Shown: positions 1 to 11,229 of the stretch, in pieces
Layout: every line of letters starts with the position of its first letter
How positions within the stretch are numbered: position 1 is the stretch's first letter
NCBI GenBank assembly: GCA_903858085.1
Contig: CAIOHJ010000289.1
Location: 29,325-93,324 of the forward strand
DNA length: 64,000 nt
Reading direction: 5' to 3'
From: an uncultured Chloroflexota bacterium
GTDB lineage: Bacteria > Chloroflexota > Anaerolineae > Caldilineales > Caldilineaceae
Translations under genes and position numbers: made by a program
The notes under the pieces: model-generated
What the model was told of the DNA's origin: nothing
What the model saw: only the letters and a program-made list of their open reading frames with translations
Databases searched by the model: none

Positions 1-992
1 CAACGCTTTGGCCATACTTTTGCCTACGACCCGCAGCTGATGGGAGGGTGCGCCATCGACCGCTGCGGCAGCAGCCTGCCCGAAGCCACGGTGGAAGCCT
101 GCCTGCAGGCAGATGCCGTGCTGCTCGGCGCCGTCGGCGGCCCCCAGTGGGACAACCCCAACGCCCCCGACCGCCCCGAACGCGGGCTGCTGGGCATCCG
201 CAAAGCCCTCAACCTCTTTGCCAACCTGCGCCCGGTCAAAGTGCAGCCGGAATTGATCCACGCCAGCGCCATCAAAGAGTCTGTGCTGGCCGGCACCGAC
301 CTGCTGGTGATTCGCGAGCTGACCGGCGGCGTCTATTTCGGACCCCGCCAGGAAGCCGGCGCCGAAGGCTACCAGGCCTTCGATACCATGATCTACACCC
401 GCCCCGAAATCGAACGGGTTGTGCGTCTGGCCGCTGAAGCGGCACGCGGCCGCCACAAAAAACTGGCCAGCGTCGACAAAGCCAATGTCCTGGCCTCCAG
501 CCGCCTCTGGCGCCGCGTCACCGTCGAAGTCATGCAGGAATACCCCGACGTCGAACTCGAACATGTCCTGGTCGACGCCATGGCCATGCACCTGATCCGC
601 CGCCCCGCCAGCTTCGACGTCATCGTGGCTGAAAATCTCTTCGGCGATATTTTGACCGACGAAGCCTCGATGCTGGCTGGCTCGATGGGCATGCTCCCTT
701 CTGCCAGCCTCGGCGACAAACAAAACCGCCACCAGTTGCCCCTCGGCCTCTACGAACCAATCCACGGCAGCGCCCCCGACCTCGCCGGCAAGGGCGTTGC
801 CAACCCGCTGGCCACTATCCTCAGCACCGCCATGCTGCTGCGCCACAGTCTGGGACTCGAAGCAGAGGCACAGGCCGTCGAAGCCGCCGTCAACGCCGTG
901 CTGGCAGCAGGCATCCGCACAGGCGACATCGCCGACCCCAAAAGCGAGGTGGTCGGCACCGCCACCATGGGAGACCTGGTCGCAGCCCACCT

Positions 993-996
<4 letters not shown>
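1..996 (+). CDS. leuB: 3-isopropylmalate dehydrogenase, 5' truncated by window edge
   Basis: NAD-dependent oxidative decarboxylase of the leucine pathway; it also acts on methylmalate in the citramalate route to isoleucine. The frame is open from base 1 and 331 residues are visible, so roughly 25 N-terminal residues of a ~355-residue enzyme are missing. Recognisable family segments are LGAVGGPQWD, the substrate-arginine region LTGGVYFGPRQE, DKANVLASSRLWRR, the metal-binding aspartates in GDILTDEASML, and the NAD-site segment GSAPDLAGKG. It overlaps ppc by 4 bp (ATGA), so the two are likely translationally coupled. The citramalate synthase gene three positions downstream fits a shared branched-chain amino acid role. 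Confidence 0.96.
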
Positions 997-3749
<2,753 letters not shown>

Positions 3750-3757
3750 GGTGCCAG

Positions 3758-4522
3758 GTGTCCAAATTGCTTTCTTGCGTCGATGGGTTGCTGATCGACA
3801 TCGACGGCGTGCTCATGCTCGGCGACGAGGTCATCCCAGGCGCCACCGAGACGATCCGTGCCCTGCGCGATCGACAGATCCCTTTTCGCTTTATGACCAA
3901 CACGACGGTCTACTGCCGACAGACCTTGCTGGAACACCTCAACGCCCGCGGGTTCGATGTGACACTCGACGAGCTCTACACCGCCACCTACTCCGCAGCC
4001 CGCTATCTGCGCCAGCAGCAGGCCAAAAGCTATCTCCCTCTCCTGTTGCCCGACGCCCAGCTCGAATTTGCCGGCATCGACGTCGACGAAGAAACCCCTG
4101 AGTATGTGGTGGTCGGCGACCTGGGCGCCAGCTTTACATTTGCCCGGCTCAACCGGGCCTTCCGCGCCCTGCTCAACGGCGCCCGGCTGGTCGCCCTGCA
4201 CAAAAAACGACACTGGCGTACCCCACAAGGGCTCTTTCTCGACGCCGGCCCCTTCGTGGTGGCCCTGGAATACGCCACCGAGTCCAACGCAGTGGTCGTC
4301 GGCAAGCCAAGCGAAGCCTACTTCCAAAGCGTCCTCGACGACCTGGGACTGCCCCCCGCACGGCTCGCCCTGATCGGCGACGACATCGAAATCGATGTGC
4401 TCGGCGCCAAACGTATGGGCATCCAGGGCTGGCTGGTCAAAACCGGACGCTTTCGCAAGGAAGATCTGGCGCGCGGGATCTGGCCAGACCAGATCCTGAA
4501 CAGCATTGTGGATCTGATCTAA
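3758..4522 (+). CDS. HAD-IIA family (NagD/LHPP-like) phosphatase
   Basis: Haloacid-dehalogenase phosphatase of the NagD-like subfamily with a C2 cap; 254 residues. The nucleophile motif is DIDGVL (Asp14 and Asp16), motif II is the threonine stretch FMTNTT, and the C-terminal Mg-binding motif is LIGDDIEID. LGKPS-type motif III appears as VVVGKPSEAYF. The substrate is unknown; relatives dephosphorylate nucleoside monophosphates, glycolytic by-products or phospho-amino acids. GTG at 3758 is preferred because GAGG lies 6 nt upstream. A GTG at 3746 is in frame and would overlap the ppc stop by 4 bp, but it lacks an obvious ribosome binding site. It may be a metabolite-repair enzyme for the operon, which is inference. 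Confidence 0.85.
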   Translation: MSKLLSCVDGLLIDIDGVLMLGDEVIPGATETIRALRDRQIPFRFMTNTTVYCRQTLLEHLNARGFDVTLDELYTATYSAARYLRQQQAKSYLPLLLPDAQLEFAGIDVDEETPEYVVVGDLGASFTFARLNRAFRALLNGARLVALHKKRHWRTPQGLFLDAGPFVVALEYATESNAVVVGKPSEAYFQSVLDDLGLPPARLALIGDDIEIDVLGAKRMGIQGWLVKTGRFRKEDLARGIWPDQILNSIVDLI

Positions 4523-4543
4523 AAAAGTGTGCGCCAAACTACC

Positions 4544-4584
4544 CTGTGCCTTCAGACAGGGAAATCTTGCCGGAGGATTCGATG
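4544..4584 (+). repeat. Leader copy A, shared with hypE (copy B at 43251-43291)
   Basis: The 41 bases ending in the start codon of citramalate synthase match the 41 bases ending in the hypE start at 33 positions. The last 16 (GCCGGAGGATTCGATG) are identical. Just 5' a hairpin can form: CCCTGT at 4542-4547 pairs with ACAGGG at 4556-4561. The hypE copy can form a hairpin in the same place from different bases. It could be a dispersed repeat that donated a ribosome binding site, or a conserved translational control element. Confidence 0.7.
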
Positions 4585-6246
4585 AACAATTCCAAAATCA
4601 GCCTGTATGACACCACCCTGCGAGACGGCACGCAGGGCGAAGGGGTTTCGCTCAGCTGCGACGACAAGCTGCGCATCGCCCGCCGCCTCGACGAGTTTGG
4701 CATGGACTACATCGAAGGGGGCTGGCCCGGCTCAAACCCCAAAGATATCGAATTTTTCGAGCGCGCCCGGAACGAACTCCCCCTCACCCACGCCCGGCTG
4801 GCCGCCTTTGGCTCCACCTGCAAAGCTGGGCTCCACCCAGCCGACGACGAACAAGTTCAGCTGCTGATCCACGCCAATACCCCCGTCGTGACAATTTTTG
4901 GCAAGAGCTGGGAGCTGCACGTCACCGAGGTGCTGCGCACCTCCCTGGAAGAAAACCTGCGCATCATCCGCGAGACCGTCCGTTTTCTCAAAGCCCACGA
5001 CCGCCAGGTTTTCTACGACGCCGAGCATTTTTTTGACGGCTATCGCGCCAACCCAGAATACGCGCTGGCCACGCTGCAGGCAGCCCTGGTCGGCGGCGCC
5101 GACTGCATCGTGCTCTGCGACACCAACGGCGGCAGCCTCCCCTGGCAGGTCGGCGAGGCCGTCGACGCCGTGCTGCAGGAAGTGCTGGGCCAGAACAGCC
5201 CTACCTCCCCACGCCCAGCCCCCCTCGCCCACGTCAGCCTCTCCATCCATGCCCACAACGACAGCGAAACCGGCGTCGCCAACACCCTGGAAGCGGTGCG
5301 CCGCGGCTGTACCCAGGTGCAAGGCACCCTCAACGGCTACGGCGAACGGTGCGGCAACGCCAATCTGACCAGCATCATCCCCGACCTGCAGCTCAAAATG
5401 GGCTACACCTGCGTGCCCGCCGACCGCCTGCGCGAACTGGTCGACCTCAGCCGCTACGTCAGCGAAATGGCCAACCTCCACCCCGACAGCCACCAGCCCT
5501 TCGTCGGCCAGAGCGCCTTCGCCCACAAAGGCGGCACCCACGTCAACGCCGTCGTCAAATCTGTGATGAGCTACCAACACATCGACCCAGCCCTGATCGG
5601 CAACCAGAGCCGCGTGCTGGTCAGCGAGCTGAGTGGCAAAGACAACATCGCCAGCAAACGCAAAGAGTTCGGCCTGGATGGGCTGAGCCGCGAGGAAGAA
5701 CGCCGAATCCTGCAGCAGATCAAAGAACTCGAAAACGCCGGCTTTGCCTTCGAAAGCGCCGAGGCCAGCGTCGATCTGATGCTGCGCCGGGCACGCGCCG
5801 GCTACCAGCCCCCCTTCGAGATGATCGACTATACCGCCGCCGTCGAGTACCGCGCCGGCCGCGGCATGTTCTCCGAGGCGACCGTCAAGGTGCGCGTCGG
5901 AGAAGATCTCTTCCACGAAGTCGCCGACGGCAACGGCCCGGTCAATGCCCTCAACCGAGCCCTCCGCAAGGCCATCCTGCCCTTTTATCCCCGCCTGCAC
6001 AGCGTGCACCTGACCGACTACAAGGTGCGCATCCTCGACAGCGGCAACGGCACCGCCGCCATGACCCGTGTCTTGATCGACTTCAGCGATGGCGACCGCC
6101 GGTGGGCTACCGTCGGCGCCTCCACCAATATCATCGAGGCCAGCTGGATCGCACTCTCCGACTCAGTCGAGTATTTTATCCTGACCGACGGCGAACGCAA
6201 CCAGATCGCCATCACCCTGCCCACACCGGTCGCCGGCACCGACTGA
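4582..6246 (+). CDS. cimA: (R)-citramalate synthase (CimA type)
   Basis: Condenses pyruvate and acetyl-CoA to citramalate, the entry into the threonine-independent isoleucine route; LeuCD and LeuB then act on it. The 554-residue protein has a DRE-TIM metallolyase barrel with YDTTLRDGTQGEG at residues 9-21, the metal-binding HAHNDSETG, and a C-terminal LeuA-type allosteric domain over about the last 150 residues. The length and the RDGTQGEG start fit the CimA/TIGR00977 group better than 2-isopropylmalate synthase. ATG 4582 is chosen because GGAGG lies 5 nt upstream; an in-frame GTG at 4546 would run through the conserved leader. It ends the leuB-ppc-HAD run and converges on the histidine kinase gene 8 bp away. 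Confidence 0.9.
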   Translation: MNNSKISLYDTTLRDGTQGEGVSLSCDDKLRIARRLDEFGMDYIEGGWPGSNPKDIEFFERARNELPLTHARLAAFGSTCKAGLHPADDEQVQLLIHANTPVVTIFGKSWELHVTEVLRTSLEENLRIIRETVRFLKAHDRQVFYDAEHFFDGYRANPEYALATLQAALVGGADCIVLCDTNGGSLPWQVGEAVDAVLQEVLGQNSPTSPRPAPLAHVSLSIHAHNDSETGVANTLEAVRRGCTQVQGTLNGYGERCGNANLTSIIPDLQLKMGYTCVPADRLRELVDLSRYVSEMANLHPDSHQPFVGQSAFAHKGGTHVNAVVKSVMSYQHIDPALIGNQSRVLVSELSGKDNIASKRKEFGLDGLSREEERRILQQIKELENAGFAFESAEASVDLMLRRARAGYQPPFEMIDYTAAVEYRAGRGMFSEATVKVRVGEDLFHEVADGNGPVNALNRALRKAILPFYPRLHSVHLTDYKVRILDSGNGTAAMTRVLIDFSDGDRRWATVGASTNIIEASWIALSDSVEYFILTDGERNQIAITLPTPVAGTD

Positions 6247-6254
6247 ACCGCGGC

Positions 6255-7745
6255 TCATGCCGGCAGCCGAATCCAGAAGGTGCTCCCCACACCCTCCTGG
6301 CTCTCCACCCCGACCGTCCCCCCGTGCGCCTCCACGATCTCTTTGACGATGGCCAGCCCCAAGCCAGCCCCCCCCCGGGTGCGGGCACGGTCAACCCGGT
6401 AAAAACGCTCCCAGATCCGCTCACATTCCTGGGGGGATATCCCTTCACCGCTGTCGACAACCGTAAACTCGACCTGGCACGCCGCAGACAGCCTCTGCAA
6501 CGCCAACGTCACGCTGCCGGCCGCCGGCGTGTGTTTGAGCGCATTGTCGAGCAGGTTGGCCAGCACACGCCGCAGCCTGGCCACATCCCCCCGAATGCGC
6601 AGAAGATCGGCCGCCGGAACCCAACGCAGCTCTACCTGGGCCGCCGCAAATTGCGGGCGAAAGCTCTCCACAACCTCTGCTCCCAGCTGCACCAGGTCCA
6701 CCTGTTCCAGTTGCAGCACATTGTTTTCCACTCGCGCCAGATCCAACAACTCTTCGACCCGCTCGGTCAGCCGCTGGGCTTCCTGGCTGATCACCAGGGC
6801 AGCCCGTTGCCGGGCCGCCGTACTCTCTGCCGTGCCGTCCAACAATGCCTGGCTGTAGCCGTGGATGCTGGTGAGGGGCGTCTTGAGGTCGTGGCTGACA
6901 TTGGCCACAAAATCGCGCTGCGCCTGCTGGCTCTGCTGAACCCGGTCAGCCATCTGGTTGAAACGGGTGGCCAGCACATGGAGCTCGGCCAGCGAGACAT
7001 GTCTGGTGTCGACCCGGTAGGCCAGATTGCCGCTGGCCAGCGCCTGCGTCCCAGCGATCAGCGGATTCAAGCTGCGTGTGACGGCGCCAGCAGTCCAGCG
7101 GCTGAGCACAAACACCACCAACGTCAATGCCGCCAGCCCACTCGCCAGCAGCCCACCCGGCAGGTCCAGCACCGACTCCACCATCGCCTGCAAGACGGCC
7201 GGCTGCATCTTGAGCACCACCAGATCGATCCAGCTGCTGTTGGCGGCCAACAGCAGGGTCGAAACATAGTGCCAATCCTGCCCCTCCAACAAAGCAGCGC
7301 CCCGCACCACCTCGGCCATCATGCCCATTCGGCTGCCCCCCCGCATCCGATGGGGCAGCCGCTCAAAAGGTGAACTGCTGACTGGCTCCCAACGCAGCCC
7401 AACCGCCTGCTCGACACTGTCAAACAAAATCCTGCCGTCGGGCTGTGCCACCAGCAAAATACGGACATTCTGCGCGCTGGCCTGGCTGTGCAAAAAGTCA
7501 AAAAAGCGGCGTGCACTCTCGCGGTCGGTGGCCACAGCCAGGCTGGCAAAATTGCTGCGCGCCAGCGTGACCGTCGGCTGCAACCATTCCGCCATGCGCT
7601 GCAGCATGGACTCGGCGCGCAACGGCGCCTGCAACGCCAGCAGCAGCAAAATGGCCACACACAGCACAGCCAACGCCACCACCATGTGGGTGAAGAGCAG
7701 ACGATTTTGCAGCGTGTCCAATAAACGACGCAGAACGTGCTCCAT
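6255..7745 (-). CDS. Sensor histidine kinase with HAMP domain
   Basis: Membrane histidine kinase of 496 residues. Transmembrane segments lie at about residues 18-39 and 198-216 and enclose an extracytoplasmic sensor of roughly 155 residues. A HAMP linker runs to about 270, then comes the HisKA dimer with phospho-acceptor His285 in SHDLKTPLTS. The ATPase domain shows the N box NLLDNALKH, G1 DSGEGIS and G2 GAGLGLAIVKEI. The ATG at 7745 sits 31 bp after the upstream response-regulator gene, so the two form a two-component operon. The in-frame extension to 7913 runs into the regulator gene and is rejected. The sensor domain carries no signature that names a stimulus. Confidence 0.94.
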   Translation of the reverse strand: MEHVLRRLLDTLQNRLLFTHMVVALAVLCVAILLLLALQAPLRAESMLQRMAEWLQPTVTLARSNFASLAVATDRESARRFFDFLHSQASAQNVRILLVAQPDGRILFDSVEQAVGLRWEPVSSSPFERLPHRMRGGSRMGMMAEVVRGAALLEGQDWHYVSTLLLAANSSWIDLVVLKMQPAVLQAMVESVLDLPGGLLASGLAALTLVVFVLSRWTAGAVTRSLNPLIAGTQALASGNLAYRVDTRHVSLAELHVLATRFNQMADRVQQSQQAQRDFVANVSHDLKTPLTSIHGYSQALLDGTAESTAARQRAALVISQEAQRLTERVEELLDLARVENNVLQLEQVDLVQLGAEVVESFRPQFAAAQVELRWVPAADLLRIRGDVARLRRVLANLLDNALKHTPAAGSVTLALQRLSAACQVEFTVVDSGEGISPQECERIWERFYRVDRARTRGGAGLGLAIVKEIVEAHGGTVGVESQEGVGSTFWIRLPA

Positions 7746-7776
7746 CCTCGCTGAATGGCGGTACACCAGGGATCGT

Positions 7777-8478
7777 CTACGCTGGCCTGTCGGGCTGTGG
7801 CCCCACCAGCCGGTAGCCAATGCCCCAGACAGTCTCCAAACTGACAGTGCTGGCGCGCAGTTCCTTGCGCAAAGCCGCGATGTGCACATCGACCGTGCGT
7901 GTCTCCCCAGCAAAGTCGTAGCCCCAAACCTGGCTCAACAGCTGCTCGCGGCTGAAGACAATGCTCTGATTTTCCAACAGATGCTGAAGCAGGTCGAATT
8001 CTTTGGTACGCAGGCTGACGGGCTCCTGGTCGATCCAGACCATCCGCCGTGCAGCGTCCAGGGTCAGGTTGCCCAGCTGCAAAGCTGGGCTGTTTTCGCC
8101 AGGGTCGGTCACAGGCTGGGTGCGACGCAGCACAGCACGCACCCTCGCCACCAGCTCGCGCGGGTTGTACGGTTTGGTCACATAATCGTCGGCCCCCAGT
8201 TCAAGACCCAAAATCCGGTCGATGTCTTCGGTACGAGCCGTAAGCATGATGATCGGGGTCCGCGAGCGCCGACGCACTTCACGGCAGACAGTCCAGCCGT
8301 CGCTCCCTGGCAACATCAGATCCAACACAATCAGGTCAGGGCTCTCCGCCGCAAAACGGTCCAGCGCCGCCGTACCCGTGCGGGCGGTCACAACCTGATA
8401 CCCAGCACTCTCCAGATACATCCGGTTCAATTCGACAATGTTGGGCTCGTCGTCTACAACAAGAATCTTCGATTGCAT
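7777..8478 (-). CDS. OmpR/PhoB-family response regulator
   Basis: DNA-binding response regulator of 233 residues. The receiver domain has acidic residues in VVDDEPN and phospho-acceptor Asp53 in VLDLMLPGSDG; the switch lysine lies in YVTKPYNPRELVARV. The C-terminal winged helix carries LRTKEFDLLQHLLEN and the TVDVHIAALRKEL region typical of PhoB-like regulators. ATG 8478 is chosen because GGAG precedes it by about 5 nt; a TTG 21 nt upstream lacks such a site. It is the first gene of the operon with the downstream kinase and is transcribed divergently from RNase J. Confidence 0.95.
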   Translation of the reverse strand: MQSKILVVDDEPNIVELNRMYLESAGYQVVTARTGTAALDRFAAESPDLIVLDLMLPGSDGWTVCREVRRRSRTPIIMLTARTEDIDRILGLELGADDYVTKPYNPRELVARVRAVLRRTQPVTDPGENSPALQLGNLTLDAARRMVWIDQEPVSLRTKEFDLLQHLLENQSIVFSREQLLSQVWGYDFAGETRTVDVHIAALRKELRASTVSLETVWGIGYRLVGPQPDRPA

Positions 8479-8629
8479 ACAACTCCATTGAAACGCCAAT
8501 CCCCCCTTCAGATGTTAGCTGGATTTGTCCGATCTGCAAAAAATCTGCCAACTGTTGCACAGAATTGCCCACAGAAGCCAATTTTTGTTATGTATTGCCA
8601 AATTTTAATTCTGGAATGGGCACCAAAGG

Positions 8630-8638
8630 TGGTATACT
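8630..8638 (+). promoter_or_regulatory. Extended -10 promoter upstream of RNase J
   Basis: TGG TATACT forms an extended -10 element. The best -35 alignment (TTCTGG, 8609-8614) is poor, as is usual for extended -10 promoters. The predicted start near 8645 gives a leader of about 109 nt before ATG 8754. The surrounding 8510-8640 stretch is clearly more AT-rich than its flanks. Confidence 0.5.
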
Positions 8639-8753
8639 GGATCCATTCTAACGCGACGCACACAGGCAGCGCCGGGTCGCCCGCCTGTTTCGTATGATAG
8701 AACTTTTGAATCGTAAAGGACCAAAAGAGGTCAATTGAGGAGTTTTGGAGACT

Positions 8754-10451
8754 ATGGCAAGACAAGAAAATAAGGCGGCAGACCAGACCGCCCCCCTGCT
8801 GCGCGTCATCCCCCTGGGAGGGGTCGGCGAAATCGGCAAGAATATGCTGGTCCTGGAATCGGGCAACAACCTGTTGGTCATCGACGCCGGGCTGATGTTT
8901 CCGACCAGCGACATGCACGGCATCGACATCGTGATCCCAGATGCCTCCTATGTGCTGGAACGGTCGGAGCAGGTGCGCGGGATTGTGCTGACCCACGGCC
9001 ACGAAGATCACATCGGCGCGCTCTCCTATTTTGTGGAACAGGGTCTGCGCGCACCCATCTACGCGACCTCCCTGACACAGGGGCTGCTCGAAGTCAAGCT
9101 GCGCGAACAAAAATTGCTGGCAGAAGCCGACCTGCATGTCATCACCGCCGACACTGTGATCGAGCTCGGCCCCTTCACTGTCGAGTTTTTTCACACCACA
9201 CACAGTTTTCCCGACAGTGTCGGGGTGGCCGTGTTGACACCGGCCGGCCGGGTCATCCACACCAGCGACTATCGTTTTGACCCAACCCCAGTGGACGGAC
9301 GCCCCACCGAAGAACACAAGCTGAAGCAGTGGGGGGACGCAGGGGTGCTGCTCCTGATGGCAGACAGCACAAACGCCGAACGCAGCGGCACCACCGAGAG
9401 CGAAGCAACTGTGGAGACCATGCTCGAAGAGGTGATGAGCCAGGCCGAGGGACGCCTCCTGTTGGCCACATTCGCCTCCAACCTCGGCCGTGTGCAACAG
9501 GTGATCAACGTGGCCCGGCGGCACGGCCGACGGCTGGGGGTGATCGGGCGCAGCATGGTCAACAACGTGCGCATCGCCATCAAGCTCGGCTACCTCAATA
9601 TCAAAGAGGAAGAGCTGCTGACCGCCGGTGAAATGGAGTCGCTGCCAGGCCATGAGGTGGTGATCGTGGCGACCGGCAGCCAGGGCGAACCCACCAGCGC
9701 AATGGTGCGCATGAGCATGGGAGACCACCGCCAACTGGTGCTGCGTGCCGGGGATACTGTGGTGTTGAGCGCAACGCCGATCCCAGGCAACGAAGAGCTC
9801 TTCAACCGCACCGTGGACAATCTCTTCCGCCAAGGCGCCAATGTGCTCTACCACGAGCTGGGCAGCGTGCACGTCAGCGGCCACGGCGGGCAGGCAGATT
9901 ATCTGCATATGCTCGACCTGACCCGCCCGCAGCATTTCATCCCGGTCCACGGCGAATACCGCCACCTGGTGCTGCATTCGCGGCTGGTCGAACGCTGGGG
10001 AGTGCCCAAGGAACGAATCTTTGTGGTCGAAGACGGAGATACGGTAGAGTTTGGCAACTTCGACGGCAAAGGCACCATCGTCGGACGCCGCGGGGAAAAG
10101 CTGGAGGCTGGCCACGTCTATGTCGACGGGCTCGGCGTGGGCGATATCGGCAACGTGGTGCTGCGTGACCGGCGCCAGCTGAGCCAGGAAGGGTTTATTG
10201 TCTGCATTGTGGCAGTCGACGAGTTCGACGGTGAAATCATCTACGGCCCGGAGATCATCAGCCGTGGCTTTGTCTATATGCGTGAACAGGAAGATCTGAT
10301 TCGCCGGGCACAAGAGGCAGTCTCCAAGGTGGTCAAAAAGAAGGCCCCGACCTCGGTGCTGGAAAATAAGATCAAAGACGCACTGGGCAATTTCGCAGCG
10401 CGCGAGATCGGCCGACGCCCTATGGTGCTGCCGCTGGTGATCGAAGTCTAG
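8754..10451 (+). CDS. rnj: Ribonuclease J
   Basis: Beta-CASP metallo-beta-lactamase nuclease with endonuclease and 5'-to-3' exonuclease activity on mRNA and pre-rRNA; 565 residues. It shows GGVGEIGKNM near the N-terminus, the zinc motif H81-x-H83-x-D85-H86 (THGHEDHIG), the substrate segment SDYRFDPTPVDG, the beta-CASP segment ATGSQGEPTSA and the late histidine motif HVSGHGGQADY. ATG 8754 follows GGAG; the TTG nine bases upstream is in frame but would put the site inside the gene. The length equals the usual RNase J. The C-terminal domain after about residue 450 is the family's own small domain. Confidence 0.96.
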   Translation: MARQENKAADQTAPLLRVIPLGGVGEIGKNMLVLESGNNLLVIDAGLMFPTSDMHGIDIVIPDASYVLERSEQVRGIVLTHGHEDHIGALSYFVEQGLRAPIYATSLTQGLLEVKLREQKLLAEADLHVITADTVIELGPFTVEFFHTTHSFPDSVGVAVLTPAGRVIHTSDYRFDPTPVDGRPTEEHKLKQWGDAGVLLLMADSTNAERSGTTESEATVETMLEEVMSQAEGRLLLATFASNLGRVQQVINVARRHGRRLGVIGRSMVNNVRIAIKLGYLNIKEEELLTAGEMESLPGHEVVIVATGSQGEPTSAMVRMSMGDHRQLVLRAGDTVVLSATPIPGNEELFNRTVDNLFRQGANVLYHELGSVHVSGHGGQADYLHMLDLTRPQHFIPVHGEYRHLVLHSRLVERWGVPKERIFVVEDGDTVEFGNFDGKGTIVGRRGEKLEAGHVYVDGLGVGDIGNVVLRDRRQLSQEGFIVCIVAVDEFDGEIIYGPEIISRGFVYMREQEDLIRRAQEAVSKVVKKKAPTSVLENKIKDALGNFAAREIGRRPMVLPLVIEV

Positions 10452-10464
10452 CAGCACGGCGACC

Positions 10465-11220
10465 ATGGCTGGAGCGACCCGCTATCTCCCCTATTACGAT
10501 GACCTCCTCGAGGCACTGGCGACCCCTGGCTGCGCGTTCTGTCTGCTGCAGCAACGGACCGCCGAGCGCTATCTGGATGCACTGCTGTGGGAGAGTGTCA
10601 ACGACCCCAGCCTGCGACGCGAGGTGAGCGCCGCTCGCGGCTTCTGCCGCAGCCATGCCTGGCTGTTGGTGCGCCCGGGAGCGGCACTCAGCGCCGCCAT
10701 TCTCTACAAAGATGTGCTGCTCGGTGCCGCGCGGACGCTGCAGAACGCCTCCGCACAGCGCCCTTCGCTCTGGCAACGGCTGCGCACCTGGCTCAGGCGC
10801 CCCAATCCGCAGGAAGACCCCGTCGTGCGGGCGCTGGCAGCACAGCGCACCTGCCCGGCATGCACCAACGCCCGCGCAGTCGAACAACACCTCTGCGCCA
10901 CCGTCGGGACAGCCATCCAGCGCTCAGACGAGTTTTTGCTGCGCTACCGGAGTTCCAGCGGCCTCTGCCTCGACCATTTTTCAACGTTGACAGCCGCGCT
11001 ACAGCCGTCCCGGCTGCGCCAGCCGCTGTGGGAGGCACAGAGCGCAGTCTGGCAGAGACTGGACACGGAGCTGGCTGAGTTTATCCGCAAAAACGATCAC
11101 CGCTTTCGGGGAGAAGCCTTCGGGGTCGAACGCGACGCCTGGGAACGGGCGATCGCACTCACCTCTGGCCCACAGCCAGCGGCGACTTCGACGCGCGGCG
11201 GGTTGACCCAGAGCCGCTAA
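10465..11220 (+). CDS. DUF6062-like protein with two C-x2-C/C-x2-H modules
   Basis: Protein of 251 residues resembling the DUF6062 group of uncharacterised Chloroflexota proteins (recognised from memory, not searched). Its cysteines fall in two modules with exactly equal spacing: C23-x2-C26-x34-C61-x2-H64 and C130-x2-C133-x34-C168-x2-H171. Each looks like a C3H metal site, and the residues after each CxxC (RTAERYL and RAVEQHL) are similar, so the modules probably arose by internal duplication. No signal peptide or membrane segment is evident. It begins 13 bp after RNase J and is probably co-transcribed, which makes an RNA-related or redox role conceivable but unproven. Confidence 0.75.
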   Translation: MAGATRYLPYYDDLLEALATPGCAFCLLQQRTAERYLDALLWESVNDPSLRREVSAARGFCRSHAWLLVRPGAALSAAILYKDVLLGAARTLQNASAQRPSLWQRLRTWLRRPNPQEDPVVRALAAQRTCPACTNARAVEQHLCATVGTAIQRSDEFLLRYRSSSGLCLDHFSTLTAALQPSRLRQPLWEAQSAVWQRLDTELAEFIRKNDHRFRGEAFGVERDAWERAIALTSGPQPAATSTRGGLTQSR

Positions 11221-11229
11221 AAAGCACCC

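Noticed and set aside
5349..7373. 674-codon open frame on the plus strand
   Set aside because: It is a frame shadow of citramalate synthase and antisense of the histidine kinase, with Arg/Pro/Gln-biased composition and no domain.
8508..10466. 652-codon open frame antisense to RNase J
   Set aside because: It lies entirely opposite a clear RNase J and has the composition of an antisense frame.
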